This document shows, piece after piece, positions 34,801 to 47,597 of a stretch of DNA of 64,000 nt. The notes below the pieces were generated by a model that did no database searches, had not been told where the DNA came from, and saw only the letters and a program-made list of their open reading frames with translations. Origin of the DNA: Echinometra lucunter (taxonomy: Eukaryota > Echinodermata > Echinoidea > Camarodonta > Echinometridae); assembly GCA_029962745.1 (NCBI GenBank), contig CM057158.1, positions 1,707,166 to 1,771,165 on the forward strand, read 5' to 3'. How positions within the stretch are numbered: position 1 is the first letter of the stretch; every line of letters begins with the position of its first letter. The position numbers and the translations under genes are program-made.

Positions 34801-36129
34801 TTATACAATCAAAACGTATTTCAAGAAACCATTATCAGTAGTAATTCGATTATGTCCCATGTCAAATTAAACATTGCACCCCTGAACACCCCTGAAGATG
34901 TTGCTACTTAAACACCTACTTTTAAATGCCTGTAAAGAAAACTGGGACGTATTCGTAAGAGGAGGAAACAATGGAAACACATGCGGTGCATTTTGATCTT
35001 TAATCATCATATCACCAAAATAAAAGAAAACAGATAATTAAGTACATTATATTGAATGAAATATTGTTATCATAAATTATTATTTCAGTCTTAATCTAAA
35101 AAAGGAATCATTTAGGGTTAAGATGAAGCTTCAAGTATTATGATCAGAAAGATAGGTTACATTCCTGCTTTACAATAGAAAATAGATTTTTTGCTCATTG
35201 TTGCAGCTTACCTTTCATATGGGGGATGTCATTTTTAACGATTTACCAATTCATGGCACACAATGATGCCTATTTACAACCCAAGGACGTATTTCATTCT
35301 ACATATCGGAATGTCTGTTTATAAAAGTTGTGCATGTTTACTGAATGTCAGTAAAAACTTCTTTAATGCAAAAGTGGACATGGAACCAAATCACTACGAT
35401 ATTCCATCCATCAAGTCCATCCTCCCCAAGAAAATTGATCTTTGAACTTTTCTTTTAGATTCGCTAACTTAGCTCAAAAGTGAAGTTCTGAATGTAGTTT
35501 CAACCCTCCAACACGTCCATCCTGTGTCCCATCATGCCTATGTGTCGCTCTATTCTACAAAATGTTTTGGAATGAAATATGGTACGTAAGGGTAGCAAAA
35601 GGCTTCGTTTTACATTGTATTCATGGTATTACTAGTCATTTTGTTTCAACAGAGATAACAGAAAATTACTTTCTTTAACAAGGATCTAGAACACTGCATA
35701 GCTTTCGCTTCAGATCGGAAATGTTGGGAGATGGAAATGTATTTAAAACACTAGCAATAAAGATCAACGTTTAATATATCGAAATATATTTTTCATGATC
35801 AGTTCCTTGTAAAGATACTATATATATTAAAAAGTATTTTAACCACAGTGAAAACGGTTAGTTAAAAGATTGTCAGCTATGTACAACAGCGAATGTATTG
35901 TGGAGACTTGAACTATAACATTTACAAATTTAGTTGGAATTTTCGAGTCAGATTAAAATACCACACTAGACCTACGAATCCAAGTATGCATATAGAAGCG
36001 TTATACTCTAGTGCAATGACTACATTTAATGTAGTGTTCCAATTTCTATGACAAACGCCCTCTGTTCAAGTATCCCCTTTTTATCCTCGAAACTCCACCA
36101 TTCCGCTTTTTATCAGTGGTTGCATCAAA

Positions 36130-36382
36130 TGCTCTTCGAAAATGTGCCTGTTAGATCCCTTTCGTCCCGTATTTAGAACCCTACAGAAAACTGGTTCTAT
36201 AAAGGGTTCTTTATATTTTCAAGAACCGCAAAAGGTTTCTTGTATGACCAATAATGGTTCTAAAGACCCCTTTAGAACCCTTTAGTGAACTTTAATGGTT
36301 CTCTGAAGAGCCCTTAAGGGATAAAGGTTCCAAAAGAGGAACAAGGAAAGGTTCTAATCGGCACATTTTTTTCTGAGCGAAC
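36130..36382. mobile_element. Hexamer-rich MITE (AGAACC/GGTTCT)
   Basis: More than ten AGAACC or GGTTCT motifs in both orientations. Terminal inverted repeats pair GAAAATGTGCCTGTTAGA on the left with TCTAATCGGCACATTTTTTT on the right, followed by CTGAGCG. It lies just 3' of the SLC10 gene on the minus strand, 65 bp past its stop codon, and may be in the 3' UTR. Confidence 0.7.
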
Positions 36383-36446
36383 AGTAACTGATTTGCCAGA
36401 TTATATTGAACACATTTTATATCATGTCCAAATTTGGGGTGAAATC

Positions 36447-39400
36447 TTAAGGCGTTATCTCAACACATGGGTTGTCAATATCTCCATCACCAGCTTGAGA
36501 ATGCCTTGATTCCTTCATCTTCCCATTCACAGTATACACAACAGATGGTTTGGAAGATTCTCCGTCATTGATGATCTTCTCTTCATCATCTTCCACCTGT
36601 CCTTCTCCTCCTCCTAGAAACTCATCACAGCGTGACTTGCAGAGGAGATAACGTATTGCGGAGTAGATGACGGAGGCTACGATGCCTTCGATGAGGGTGA
36701 CGAGTACGTTGACCAGCATGACACGGGCAATGAGGTCGGCTTCGGGCTGGGGGTAGAAGAGACCGATGATGGTACGACCAAGGAGAGCGTTCTGGATGCC
36801 CGTTTCCAAGGCGATGGTTATAGAGGTTCGGATGTCACGAGCGAAGATACGAGCAAAGGACATGCCAAAGAAGGCTCCGAATGCAGGTGTGATTATAGAT
36901 ACTACCCAAATCTGATGAAATGACAAAGAAAGGGTGGCCTTTTTTTTTCAAATACACAATTACCTGTTCATTCACTCAATTATTTTACCCTACCACCATG
37001 TACTGTTAAAGATACAAACGATTAGTACTTCCAAAAGTGAATAACTATTTTTTAAAATAATAAATATAGATCAAAATCTTACTTAGTCAGATTATCAAAC
37101 GAAAAAATGCAGACAAACTAAGCAATTCTGTCAAACATCATGGTGAATGACAAGGATATTATCACATTCAATTAACATTTCAATGACATCATATCTCCCT
37201 ACCCCCTCTAGAGGCGAGTGCGTAACGATTCCAAGTTCTTTACATCGTTCTTATCTCTACCTTGGTATCTGTGCTTCATGTGAGCATTTTATGGTAAATT
37301 CAATCCCGATGGTTTTTTGCAGTGGAAAGTTTTCCATTTTTCTTTCCGCCATAATCCGATAGCTTATTTATGAAGATGCATGACCATGACGACACACGTT
37401 CCCAGCACACGTTTCCGGAACAATTGCTTCGCCTCGTGGTCTGTCCCGCTCTAACCGAATTCTAAACTTCAACCCCGTACCGGACCCTAACCCTAACCCT
37501 AAAGACCCCGTCACACCGAATACGGTCCGGGCCACCATGTCCCAAACCGTATCAAATCGCTCCCAGAGCGATCGCATCAACCGTTCCTGTTACCGTTCCG
37601 GTTACCACGGCACGATGTGTTGGTGTGAACAGTTGCATTGGAATAGCACACGACCGATTAAGTTCCACCATTTTTGTGCACCGCTGTACCGGAACGGGGT
37701 CCGTTCCATGGCCCGAACCGTGTTCGGTATGCGGAGGCCTTAAACCTAGCCTTAAACCCTAACCCTATCCCTAAATCTATATTGCATTTAACGATATAAA
37801 TCCAGCAGCATTAATGTCGCTGGATCAGAATGTAACAGCACTATGTTGTGATCTTTCAAAATTTCCTACCGAGACTGATGAGGTAGTGAAGGCATAGAGA
37901 TCAGCTGGGACAGCAAGTGAGACACCAATAACGATCAGTATGGTACCGACGGGTTTCATCACTTTACCACAAAAGGTTCGAAACCTGAAAAGAGAAAAAC
38001 CATTATGACGGTATAGGTCAGGACAGGACCTGACGCACTGCCAGACAAAAACTGGGTATTGGGGACTGGGAGAGGTAGCAGAATAAGTCAATAAAGGGGA
38101 CGAGACGAAGAAGAAGAAAAGGAGGAGGAGGAGGAGGAGGAGGAGGAGAAGAAGAAGAAGAAGAAGAAGAAGAAGAAGAAGAAGAAGAAAACAAAAAGGA
38201 CAAAATAAATTTGATCACAACTAAGAGCTGTAATATTATTGAAATTTTATACTATCTTATATACTGTTATGAAATACTCATAGCTTTTCCTAAGGTGAAT
38301 TCATCACCAACAAACTGTGCCAGAATATGATTTCTTACTCATCAGCAGTAACTTTCTTCAAATACATGAGGGGGGGGGGGGGGGGGTCTGAAATGCTTTG
38401 ATGTCATCATATATTTAAAAAGATAAAAAAAAAAATTAACTTTATTTTTCTAAACTCTGTTATAGCATTTATTTCACAAAATTTACTGACCTCAAATAGA
38501 ATAAAATAGAAAGATAAAATACAAGGAGTGAAACTTAAATCAAAACAAACATACTTTGGAAATTTATAAGACAATCCTATTCCGATGAAGCACGGCACCA
38601 CGAGGAGTGCGAGCTGCTGAGCCATCTCACCGTACGGAGTCTGCAACCTAGCGTTCTCTCCGGTGAACGGTGTGGCATAGATGAGCAGATTCAGAGGCAT
38701 CATACCCATGGCAATGATAGAGGAGAAGAATGTCATGGTCAAGCTTAGAACGAAGTCGACATCCAGGAGCACACTGAAGACGTTGCTGAGCCAACCACCG
38801 GGGCAGGTGCCAACTATGACGACGCCCAGAGCTGTGGTGGGGCTGTCACCTTTAGTGAGGTATGGGATTGTAATGATTTTTTTATTATTGAAATATTCAT
38901 ACTGATAATGATATTTAACACAATGGTCCGAAGAGCAATACATGAAATTATTCAAAAGATGGCTGCAATGTTAAATAACGATTGTTCATTAAAATCACTG
39001 TTAAATATGTTGGAATGATTTGTCAAACAATCCAGTCCTGATAATGCTTCTGTTCTGTAAAGCCTACAATAAATATTGATCATCCTGTCGCAATTAAAAA
39101 TTATGGCCAGTGGCGTAGACAGGTCCTTACACCTGGGGGGGATGATTTGCCGTTCACACCCGAATGCACAGACATGAATAGATCGACAGGGGCGGCGGAG
39201 CGTCTTTCAAAGTGGGGGGCACTAGCGAAAAAGGGCACTTTGGGGGAAAAAGGGGGCACTTATAAAAGCTGAACACGAGAAGGAAAATATACCCCTACAT
39301 TCTATTCAACACACTTTGAAAGTGCATTTTCGACATAGTTACTTTTACATGATAATAACTACTTTGCAATATTATTGTATACTGCTCTGTTTTACTCAAT

Positions 39401-40685
39401 TGTGAGCGAGCGAAGCGAGCGAGCAAAAAATGCTGAAGGGCATGGTATTTGCAGTATATTTCGAGTGGCCTATAATGATAAAGGCTCCTGGAAATCAATT
39501 TTATACGTGTTCCATATAGTGACCAAGCTATAATGTTTAAATATAAGTGAGGTCTCATAGCTACCGATCATTTTTTATTAGAGAAAATATTCAAATTGAA
39601 TGGGGTTTGAGTACAATACCATCAGGAATTTAGGAGAACATATAAGACTTTATGGCTACAACACACTTGAAGTGCCTTGCGTGAGATATCATAAGTGCGA
39701 GCGAGCGTAGCGAGCGAGCTTTAGAAAGAACAAGTAGAAAAGTACCCCCCAATTAAGGGGCAACGTTCCTTCTAATTACAGTTGTGGGAAGCACAAGCAC
39801 TTGCCCGAATGGAAAAGGGACACTATTAGAAAACAAAAAGGCGCTAATTGCCATTATCTTACATGAACAGATGGAGAAATTGGACATATTAGAAAGGAAA
39901 AGGGGCACTTATCAGAAGTAAATGAGGGCATGTATCAGATTTCAAATGGACACTTATCAGGGGTGAAAAGGGGCACTCTGCAGAAGAGAAATTGCACTTT
40001 GAAAAACGAAAAGAGGTAGTGAAAGGGGGATAATAATTACATTTTAAAAGAGACATCATCTGAAGTGTAAAAAGCGCACTTCTCAGAAGGGAACAGAGCG
40101 GTATTAAAAGGGAAAGGTCATAAAAGAGCGCATTTCTGTAGATTTTTAAGGGTAATCTATCTGAAACGAAAAGGGGCACTTATTAGAAAGCGAAAGGGCA
40201 CTTGATCAACAAAGGAAATGGGCCCTTCTAAGATAAAAGAAAGGCACTGAACAGGTTTGAAAGGCGGCATTTTTGTTGGGTAAAAAGGGGCACTTTTGGG
40301 TGCTTCGAAAAGGGGGGGGGCACTGTGCCCCCTGCCCCCCGGGAGCGCCGCCTCTGTAAATAGAACATATACGCACCGTGACAAACGTATGTAGAATATG
40401 GACTGACACACATTATTGCATATTTGCATTACGCTATTTATCTCAGTTTTTTTTTTTAATTTTGTTATTACACCACTTCAGAAAAACAGTGACGGCGCCG
40501 AAATTACCCAAAAGTAATATAAATAACTACATAAATCAGAATAATGATCGATATGGTTATGATAGTAATCGTCATTTCAGTCACATTAACCATGATGATG
40601 ATGAAGATAACTATTGTTATCATAAGCATAATAATAATACATTACTAATGATAATAATAATGATAATAATAATAATAATAATAAT

Positions 40686-40728
<43 letters not shown>

Positions 40729-41870
40729 TATCATTATTATTATTATTATTATCATCATTATTATTATTATCATTATTATTATCATTATTGTTGTTGTTGC
40801 TGTTGTTGTTGTTGTTATAATGATAACGTAAGCAAACATCCTTCCCTAAAACCTGTGGGGGATGATTGTACATGTCATCCCCCCCACCTTGTGAGGTGGG
40901 GGGGATGCATACCCCTCATCCCCCCCGCTGTCTACGCCCCTGATTATGGCTCTTCCTTAGACTAAATTAATGAAGTAAATTAAAAAAAAAAAAAACCAGA
41001 AGCCATTTCAATAAAGACACAAATTTCCATGCGCTGCTGCATTCCGGGGACATGGTACGGTTATTTACGATTATACCAAACGTTCGTTGAACATAAAACT
41101 GTTTATTTCAAAACCCTTCTGTTTCTGGAAGCTATTAACATGATTAATGATGAAGTTTCATCTGAAGTTGTAACTGAAATTAATATGTAGCTTGATATTC
41201 TCATATTAACATTCAAAACCTCTAAAATGCTGTACATGTAATCCAGTATACGAACCAAACACTGAACAAATTTATACTGACCTACTGCTATCTTGGCGAT
41301 GTAGAATGTCATAGCAGGCATGATAATGAACTGACAGAAGATCCCAATGATTACGCCCCAAGGTCTTCGGACCCTCTTCCAAATCACTTGCCTATCCATC
41401 GTACCACCCATGGACAGATAGCTCAAGACGATCCATACCATCAACACGTAAATATAGACAGTCTGAAGGATGGATGGCACGCGCTTTACGGCAATGGTTT
41501 GAGAACCAACACTGAGGATATCCTCAGAAGCATCTGCTTTGAACCTGACCTGAAGCTCGCTGATGGATATCAACTTAGCGTGGAGTGTCACCGTCAGGTT
41601 CTTGGGCAAGTCGTCTTCGGGTGAAACTGGGAAGGATTCGTCAATCACCAAGTGGAAGTTGGACAGGTCCTCGCTCTCGAAGGTTATGATACCGTCTGCG
41701 GTGACGGCCACGACCGATACCGTCACGTTGATGTCTTCGCCTTCAAAGACGTAGTAGGTGTCTACAGGGTAGGATACATTGACTGCACTAGTTAGGCCAC
41801 ACTGACCTCGAACAGATGTCAAAGTTTGAAGAAGATTTATCAAAATAAGGATGGCTGTAACCAACTTCAT
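36447..41870 (-). CDS. SLC10-family transporter (P3/P5-like), four-exon copy
   Basis: Multi-pass membrane protein of the sodium/bile acid cotransporter family. Exons on the minus strand: 41870-41282, 38849-38555, 37984-37870 and 36911-36447 (TAA), 487 residues. A signal peptide (about 1-22) leads to a soluble extracellular domain (about 23-135) with N-glycosylation sequons (NVS, NVT, NLT), then hydrophobic segments from about 137 on. Family hallmarks are TCPGGWLSN (211-219), MTFFSS and GMMPLNLLIY, and ETGIQN (369-374) in the second half. The acidic tail after about residue 420 is cytosolic by inference. The long N-terminal ectodomain argues for SLC10A3/A5-type members rather than the short NTCP/ASBT type; the substrate is unknown. 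Compared with the paralogue at 55111-61108 it lacks two introns at exact homologous positions. Confidence 0.88.
37430..37775. repeat. Intron segment bounded by telomere-like CCCTAA repeats
   Basis: CCCTAACCCTAACCCTAA lies at about 37486-37503 and a second degenerate CCCTAA cluster at about 37755-37775, in the same orientation. They flank a GC-richer block with ACCGTT, CCGGTT and GGTCCG motifs and partial inverted symmetry (ACCGAATACGGT, ACCGTGTTCGGT). It lies in the last intron of the SLC10 gene on the minus strand. Confidence 0.6.
38107..38190. repeat. (GGA)n/(GAA)n microsatellite
   Basis: About 80 bp of purine triplets, GGA then GAA, in the second intron of the SLC10 gene on the minus strand. 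Confidence 0.95.
39109..40953. mobile_element. Nested elements with GGCGTAGACAG outer ends
   Basis: The outer pair is GGCGTAGACAG (left, 39114) and CTGTCTACGCC (right, about 40930), each beside G-run or C-run and GATGATT sequence. Inside, about 39188-40358 is a second element with ends CAGGGGCGGCGGAGCG and GAGCGCCGCCTCTG. That inner element is built of irregularly spaced GGGGCACTT units. The outer element also contains the AAT/ATT tract at 40627-40817. All of this sits in the first intron of the SLC10 gene on the minus strand. Confidence 0.65.
40627..40817. repeat. (AAT)n-(ATT)n-(GTT)n tract
   Basis: AAT repeats that switch to ATT near 40728 and to GTT near 40787, so the first two parts are mutually inverted and can pair. 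Confidence 0.95.
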
Positions 41871-43767
41871 GATTGTCGATAGATTTTCCGTATAAGAATG
41901 TTAATTCAAACGAAATATAGTTTTAATGATGATGAATATATGTCAGATGTTTGTCGAAGCCTCGTCACATACTCATATTCCTAAAACTTATAAGTAACGA
42001 CGAACAAAAGGGTTATGATCACAGGGCTATGATGTTCCACTACGATAAGAAATAGAAAGTCGAGTGTATCAATGACGATTATTATCACAATATTTCATTC
42101 AGTTACCATTGATGAAAGTGCCGTTGACACAGTTCCGAATTGATAATAAAAGTTCCTTTTACCTGCGGAGTGCTAGTATTTCAATGAATAACTTCGTCAT
42201 TATAGCGTCTCTCTTATATATTTTTGGATTCTACCACAATACTAATATTCTTTGAATATATTTACTTAATGTATTATTTATAGAACTCAATTTTGCAACT
42301 TTACGATGTGTGCATAGGGCAGTCCTTCATTAAGATCGTTCAGGGAAGGCAAGAATGATAGTTTGAGGGATAGGGGACTGTGAGGACAAAGTGTGACGAA
42401 ATGATCGCCTAGCAACAGGACACATGGTATCGACAATCGAACAAAGATGTTGACAATGGTTCATCATGTGTAACTACATCACGTTAGGAGAATTAACTTT
42501 GGTAGATAATCTTCAATGAAATAATTAGTGAAACCGACCAGATCTTTGTCCTGTCTGACTGTCTTGAAGCACTATGTAAAAAGACTACATGTATAGTGTG
42601 GTTACAATGATGGGGGTGTGAAAATGTCCTCAGGCTTCATCTTTATATTATATTGTCCCTGCAAGTTTATGAAATCTCTCTTTCTGTCTTCGTTTAATAC
42701 TTGTTTCAGCAAATCAGCTAAAACAAGGGAGAAAATCAGATTTCCAAAATTTCCGAAAATGATCGTGCATGTACTGACCTCGGATTTTAAAGAATTTGCC
42801 TACAGACCTAAAAAAAATAATTTAAAAAAAAAGCCAAAAACAAAACAAAAAAAAACTGTCGAAAATACTAATAGCAATGAATTATTTCCTGGCAGAAATC
42901 TTTAATAAGAATGAGATTATTACCAAGACTGCCTTAGTGACAATCCTTTCTCCCTCATTTCCTCTCATTCTGGACGCATACCTTAAAGACACTTAAACCA
43001 CTGCAGCGTTTAGAGAACCGGGTTTTGATTTCGTATTCTAATGGCATGGTACAGAAAAGACTATGATGTGCATTATCATCTTGCCAAATAACAGTAATGG
43101 TCTTTCATAAAGCTATGTATGGTAAAGATTTGACTAGAATACCAGATGACAAGAGTGGATTTTGAGTTGGTGATATCAATGTTTTAATGATAAATTGATA
43201 TTTACTACAATACAGCATCACAGATTCTGAACATTTAGAAAATGAAAATTTGATATTCGGGGAGAGGCGTCCGCAACATTGTGTCAGCGCTCCTGTGACT
43301 CGTATAATGAAATAACTGACGAATTATAGGCCTAATTAGAACTTATAATTTTGGTTATATGGGGTTAAAATTTATTCCTGCGAATTGAAACACCGTCATG
43401 AAGAATGGAAGATAAAAATTTAATGTTGTGGTGGAGGTAGCATAATAATAGGGCCGATGATCTCACCAAAGAATTCTATCAATGAAGAAATAAAGTTTGG
43501 TTGTGGAGTGCAAGGTACACTTTATTTATGATATTAAGCTATAAAAGATGATGCCGGCGCGATAAAGAACTATTCATTAGTCATTTATCAGTGTCCTACC
43601 GTCGTAAAAATTATACAACAGTGGGCAAATACATTGAACTCTGTTCGCAGTACCCTGTGGAGAAATGGAATTTTTTTTCTAAATAACAGGTTTGAAAAAG
43701 AAAAACATATCGATCATTTCTGATGGCAGTCACTGTGGAGATGTCAGATTTTCATGCTGTAGAGCGA

Positions 43768-43906
43768 TCAGGGGAGCGTTTCATCAAGAGTTTTGTCGGT
43801 GAAAATCACCGACAAATGTTATAAGCTACTGCAAATACTCGTATCTGATTGGCTGAAAGCAAATTAGTCGGTGAAAACCACCGACTAATTGTTTCATGAA
43901 ACGCCC
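43768..43906. mobile_element. Foldback with GCGTTTCATSAA ends
   Basis: Left arm GCGTTTCATCAAGAG then TTGTCGGTGAAAATCACCGAC; right arm GTCGGTGAAAACCACCGAC then ATTGTTTCATGAAACGC. Each arm itself contains a GTCGGTG/CACCGAC hairpin. The total length is about 139 bp. Confidence 0.8.
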
Positions 43907-45789
43907 CCCCCCCCCCAGATCAATAGGAAGGGGGTGAAAATATCCCTCATGGACATGATGGAATTCAATGAGCAGGTAGATATAGTAGAGAAGAACCTAC
44001 AACAAGGTATGAAAACAACAAAGACTTATAAAGTATAGAACGTGGGAAGATTTAAAAACGCAAAACAGGCGCATCTTTATATGTTATAGATATTGGTTTT
44101 TAGAAAATGGATGAAACTGAACTGGGTTACCAGTGGTCAGAACAAGAATTAACAAAGCCATGAGCTCAAACCTGAACTAACAGAAAGTTATTTCATAAGG
44201 TTATGAAACATTTCTCGAATAGGCCACTCTGTAAGTCATCGTAATGATTATTGCATGACTGAATATAGTCTAATTCGATCGAAATGCCATAAAGAACGTC
44301 AGCTTTATGATGATGGGGCGCCACTATACAATCATGAGCAATTTGTTAAATGAATGTTCTTTGTAAATAATATAGTTCTAATCGGTATTAAATAGTCCTT
44401 GATAGCTTTCATAATGAGCGTGAGGTGAAAAATCAATGCCATGGGCGGACCTATACAGGAGCGGGCCGAAAGGACCATGGACTTTTGAGAGGAAAACAAA
44501 TCATGTAAAATACTGCCGCTGTTCCCCCTTCCCCCCCCCCCCCCCCCCCAAGGCATGGAGAGTTAAGTGATCTTACATTATTATTCCGCAAAAAAGTACT
44601 GCCATGAGGAAACAACAATAATTTAATCCCACTTTGTGTCAGTCTATATTTGGACACTAATTGCAAATTTGATATGCCTGAATGTAGTGTTGATGAAATT
44701 GATGTTTAACTTGTCACATAATACTGGTGATAATCATACAGAGTAACTTATTCAAGGTGCAATAACTTTCCTGAGAAAAACCGAAACGAGCGTGAATGTT
44801 CAACTTAGATCAATCATAAACTGCCTTAAAACCATTTACTTGGAAAGTTTTAGGGAAAGAAAGTCTTGTCTTCTTACATCTTTCACACTTCCCCGTTTCA
44901 AAAACAATGAACAAATTACAAAGAAATGTATATTCTTGAAATAACAGTCTGTTTAAGCTGGCCGATCGTTTTTGTTGGCCATTGTACACCCCTCCCAAAA
45001 AGTAAAATAATACCTTTATCATAAACGGCGTTTCAAAGATCTATTACGCTTTAAACACGATACTTTCTTGTCAGAAGATTATGTGATGTAAATGCAAATA
45101 GATTAGATTTTTACGGTGATTGAAACATATAGCAGTATGGTTCTCGCTTTCACAGCGTTCTATTCCTATTGCCAACGTAAGTGGCAGCATGCATGGTAAT
45201 CAAAAACTAGACTTCACCCGTTCGCCGAATGAAAACCATGTGAACTGAAGTATATATATATATATCATCGACAACCCACCCTCATCATAAATAGATAAGA
45301 AGATGATATTAGCAAATAACTAAATTTATATAAAATAATGTAAATGGAAGAGAAAACGGTATACATTCAACTGTTCAAAGTTCCTGCAAACTGTCGAACT
45401 CATTCAATCCACATCAATTTTTATATGAAAATCATTCAAAAGATATGAATTACAGTGGAATCATATGCATGCTGATAAACATCAATAATGATTACTCTAT
45501 GTTGGTAATAAAAAGTCTAATTGGCTGGCTGAAAATCATCAGCCTAATGAACACAGACGATATGAGAGTAATGGATATTGAAAGTGAGAGTCCCTCTATG
45601 AAGGTTAAAAGTCGTTGTATTGTTAATTCGGTATGTGTTATTCATTGGATTTTCATTAGCCACTGGATGATTGACATTGCGGTAGACAAGTTCAAAGAAA
45701 GCATTAAGTTATCGACCATTGAAAAGATGTTTCACAAGACTACTTATGGTATGCCTACTATAATGAGTGATAGAGCAGTTACATGTCGT

Positions 45790-45965
45790 CTTCGCGAAGG
45801 GTCATAATTCCGCAAAATTTATTATCCCAAAGGTTCATAATTCCAAGGGTTCATTACTTCTGAAAATGAAATAGGGTTCGTAATTGTAAAGTAGGGGTTT
45901 TAATTCCGAAATGGAAGAGGGTTCGTTATTCTGAAGGTTCTTAATTTCGAAAAAAGCATGCATGC
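45790..45965 (+). repeat. Irregular array of GGGTTCNTAATTCC motifs
   Basis: About seven degenerate units (GGGTCATAATTCC, AGGTTCATAATTCC, GGGTTCATTACTTC, GGGTTCGTAATTG, GGGTTCGTTATTC, AGGTTCTTAATTTC) spaced 20-30 bp apart. A C-run follows at 46012. Confidence 0.6.
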
Positions 45966-47597
45966 AGGGTTGTATTCGATTTTGACATATTATCCTTCGG
46001 AAAACGAGCTCCCCCCCCCCCCCCCCCACGAACAATGCCTGCCTGAGATTTCTCAGAGAAGATGGCCTCAGCGACCGCCTGCTTAGGAAGACCGGCATTT
46101 TGTTATTGTCTGTGTTTTTCGTTTTAAAAGTCGGAGTAAACAGTAAAATGATCCAGGCTTTACTTCCAAACAGATTAGGTTTGTAAGGGTTACAAATGGG
46201 GTTTAAATTTGGTTTAGGTGATGGGTTCAGTGATGGGATAGGGTTCGGTATAGGTCCACGGTTGGAGTTATGAAACGGTATTGTAGGACATGTAAGATAA
46301 TGGCATTTTTGCATAAGAGTGTTTTATACTACTGTATTTTTAAGGTGAACAAGACAGTGACAATGTACATTATGACAATCGACACGACTGTATTTGTTCA
46401 GTAACCTATATAAAACCAATAACATTTCAGTCTAGGAAATCAAATTTACCCACGCCGAGATGTGGCTTTTAACGAGTTCCATGCGGTGCATACCCCAGTA
46501 CTAAATGTTTATCAACTATTTTTTAATGCTCTGCTTATGTTTGGATACGTCTACAGGACTTATCAATAAAATAATATGGCTAACAAAGTACCCGAGTATA
46601 ATCGTCATTTGACTTGAATCAAAATGTAATTCGCAAGCAATCACAGATAAAAAAGTTTAATATTTCTTGTCGAGTTTGGACCATACTTGGCATTAACGCG
46701 AAAATGTATGTGCGTGACGTATGAGCTTTTTCTCATAAAATGTGCACCGATCCATGATAATACACAAATTAAACTTGTTCCCCATTCTACGAATGTTCTA
46801 TAAGCTGTTGAACTCAGTACAAAACATCCACTGCTCCCTGCTTTTTATCAAACTTCAGTGTCGGTCGATGAGACATAGAGTTTTGATAATTTTTGGAACC
46901 ATTTGCTTGGTATACTCTCGTACCTTTCCAATTTTCACTTGATATAAGGTGAGTCATTTCATTTCATGTCATTTTATTTCAATTTACATATTTTAGAGGT
47001 GAGTAAGCACGCTTGCATGCCAAGTGTGAAATGTTTTTGATGATCTTTGGAAGCGATCTTTCTGTCTTTATTTTGGTTGTTAATTGCAACATTTTTTCCA
47101 TATGTCTCTGTCCTCTGCATGGTCTTCTGGAAACCACAAGACCTCTCTATCCTCTACCAATGGCAGACTGCCATAGTCCTTTGGAAGCCATAGATATAAA
47201 TTTAGATGCTTAATTTGTTATCGCAGCTATACCAATACATATTCCGATTTGATACAACTTGAGAGAACATGATTTAATTTGCTGTATCTGTGATAGTAAC
47301 ACCCCCCCCCCCCCGAAGTTGACAACATGCTTTTTTGCTTTAGCCTTAATTTTTCCCGAAAATTTAATAGATTCTTATTTGTGTGTAAGTGAAATGCAGC
47401 GTCGAAATAATTTCTGTGTGAAGTCGCAGAGGCGCTGACTTACTCTGTATCCCTCTGTCAGGTTACCCACGTCGATGATATCGCCCAAGTTATGCAGTTG
47501 TCTTTATTTTCTATATAGAGTATATAATGACATCAAACATGCAAAATGAAATTTAGTCTAGTCGAGGGATTTTATACGAATACCAACCTTGCCTGTC

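Larger units (their letters stand above)
28001..36129. other. Intergenic between NCS-B and the SLC10 gene
   Basis: About 8 kb. It includes the NCS-B upstream region, G-runs at 28241-28257 and 28862-28874, C-runs at 30918-30930 and 33760-33790, a CT-rich stretch at 32385-32535, and the elements listed separately. Open frames of about 60-110 codons (for example 28661-28969 on the minus strand and 31444-31779 on the plus strand) show no recognisable domain. No exon is supported. Confidence 0.5.

Noticed and set aside
40378..40965. 195-codon open frame rich in Asn, Ile, Tyr and His
   Set aside because: Runs through AAT/ATT/GTT simple repeats.
45445..45807. 120-codon open frame
   Set aside because: Low-complexity hydrophobic sequence without recognisable motif, leading into a repeat cluster; no supporting exon structure.
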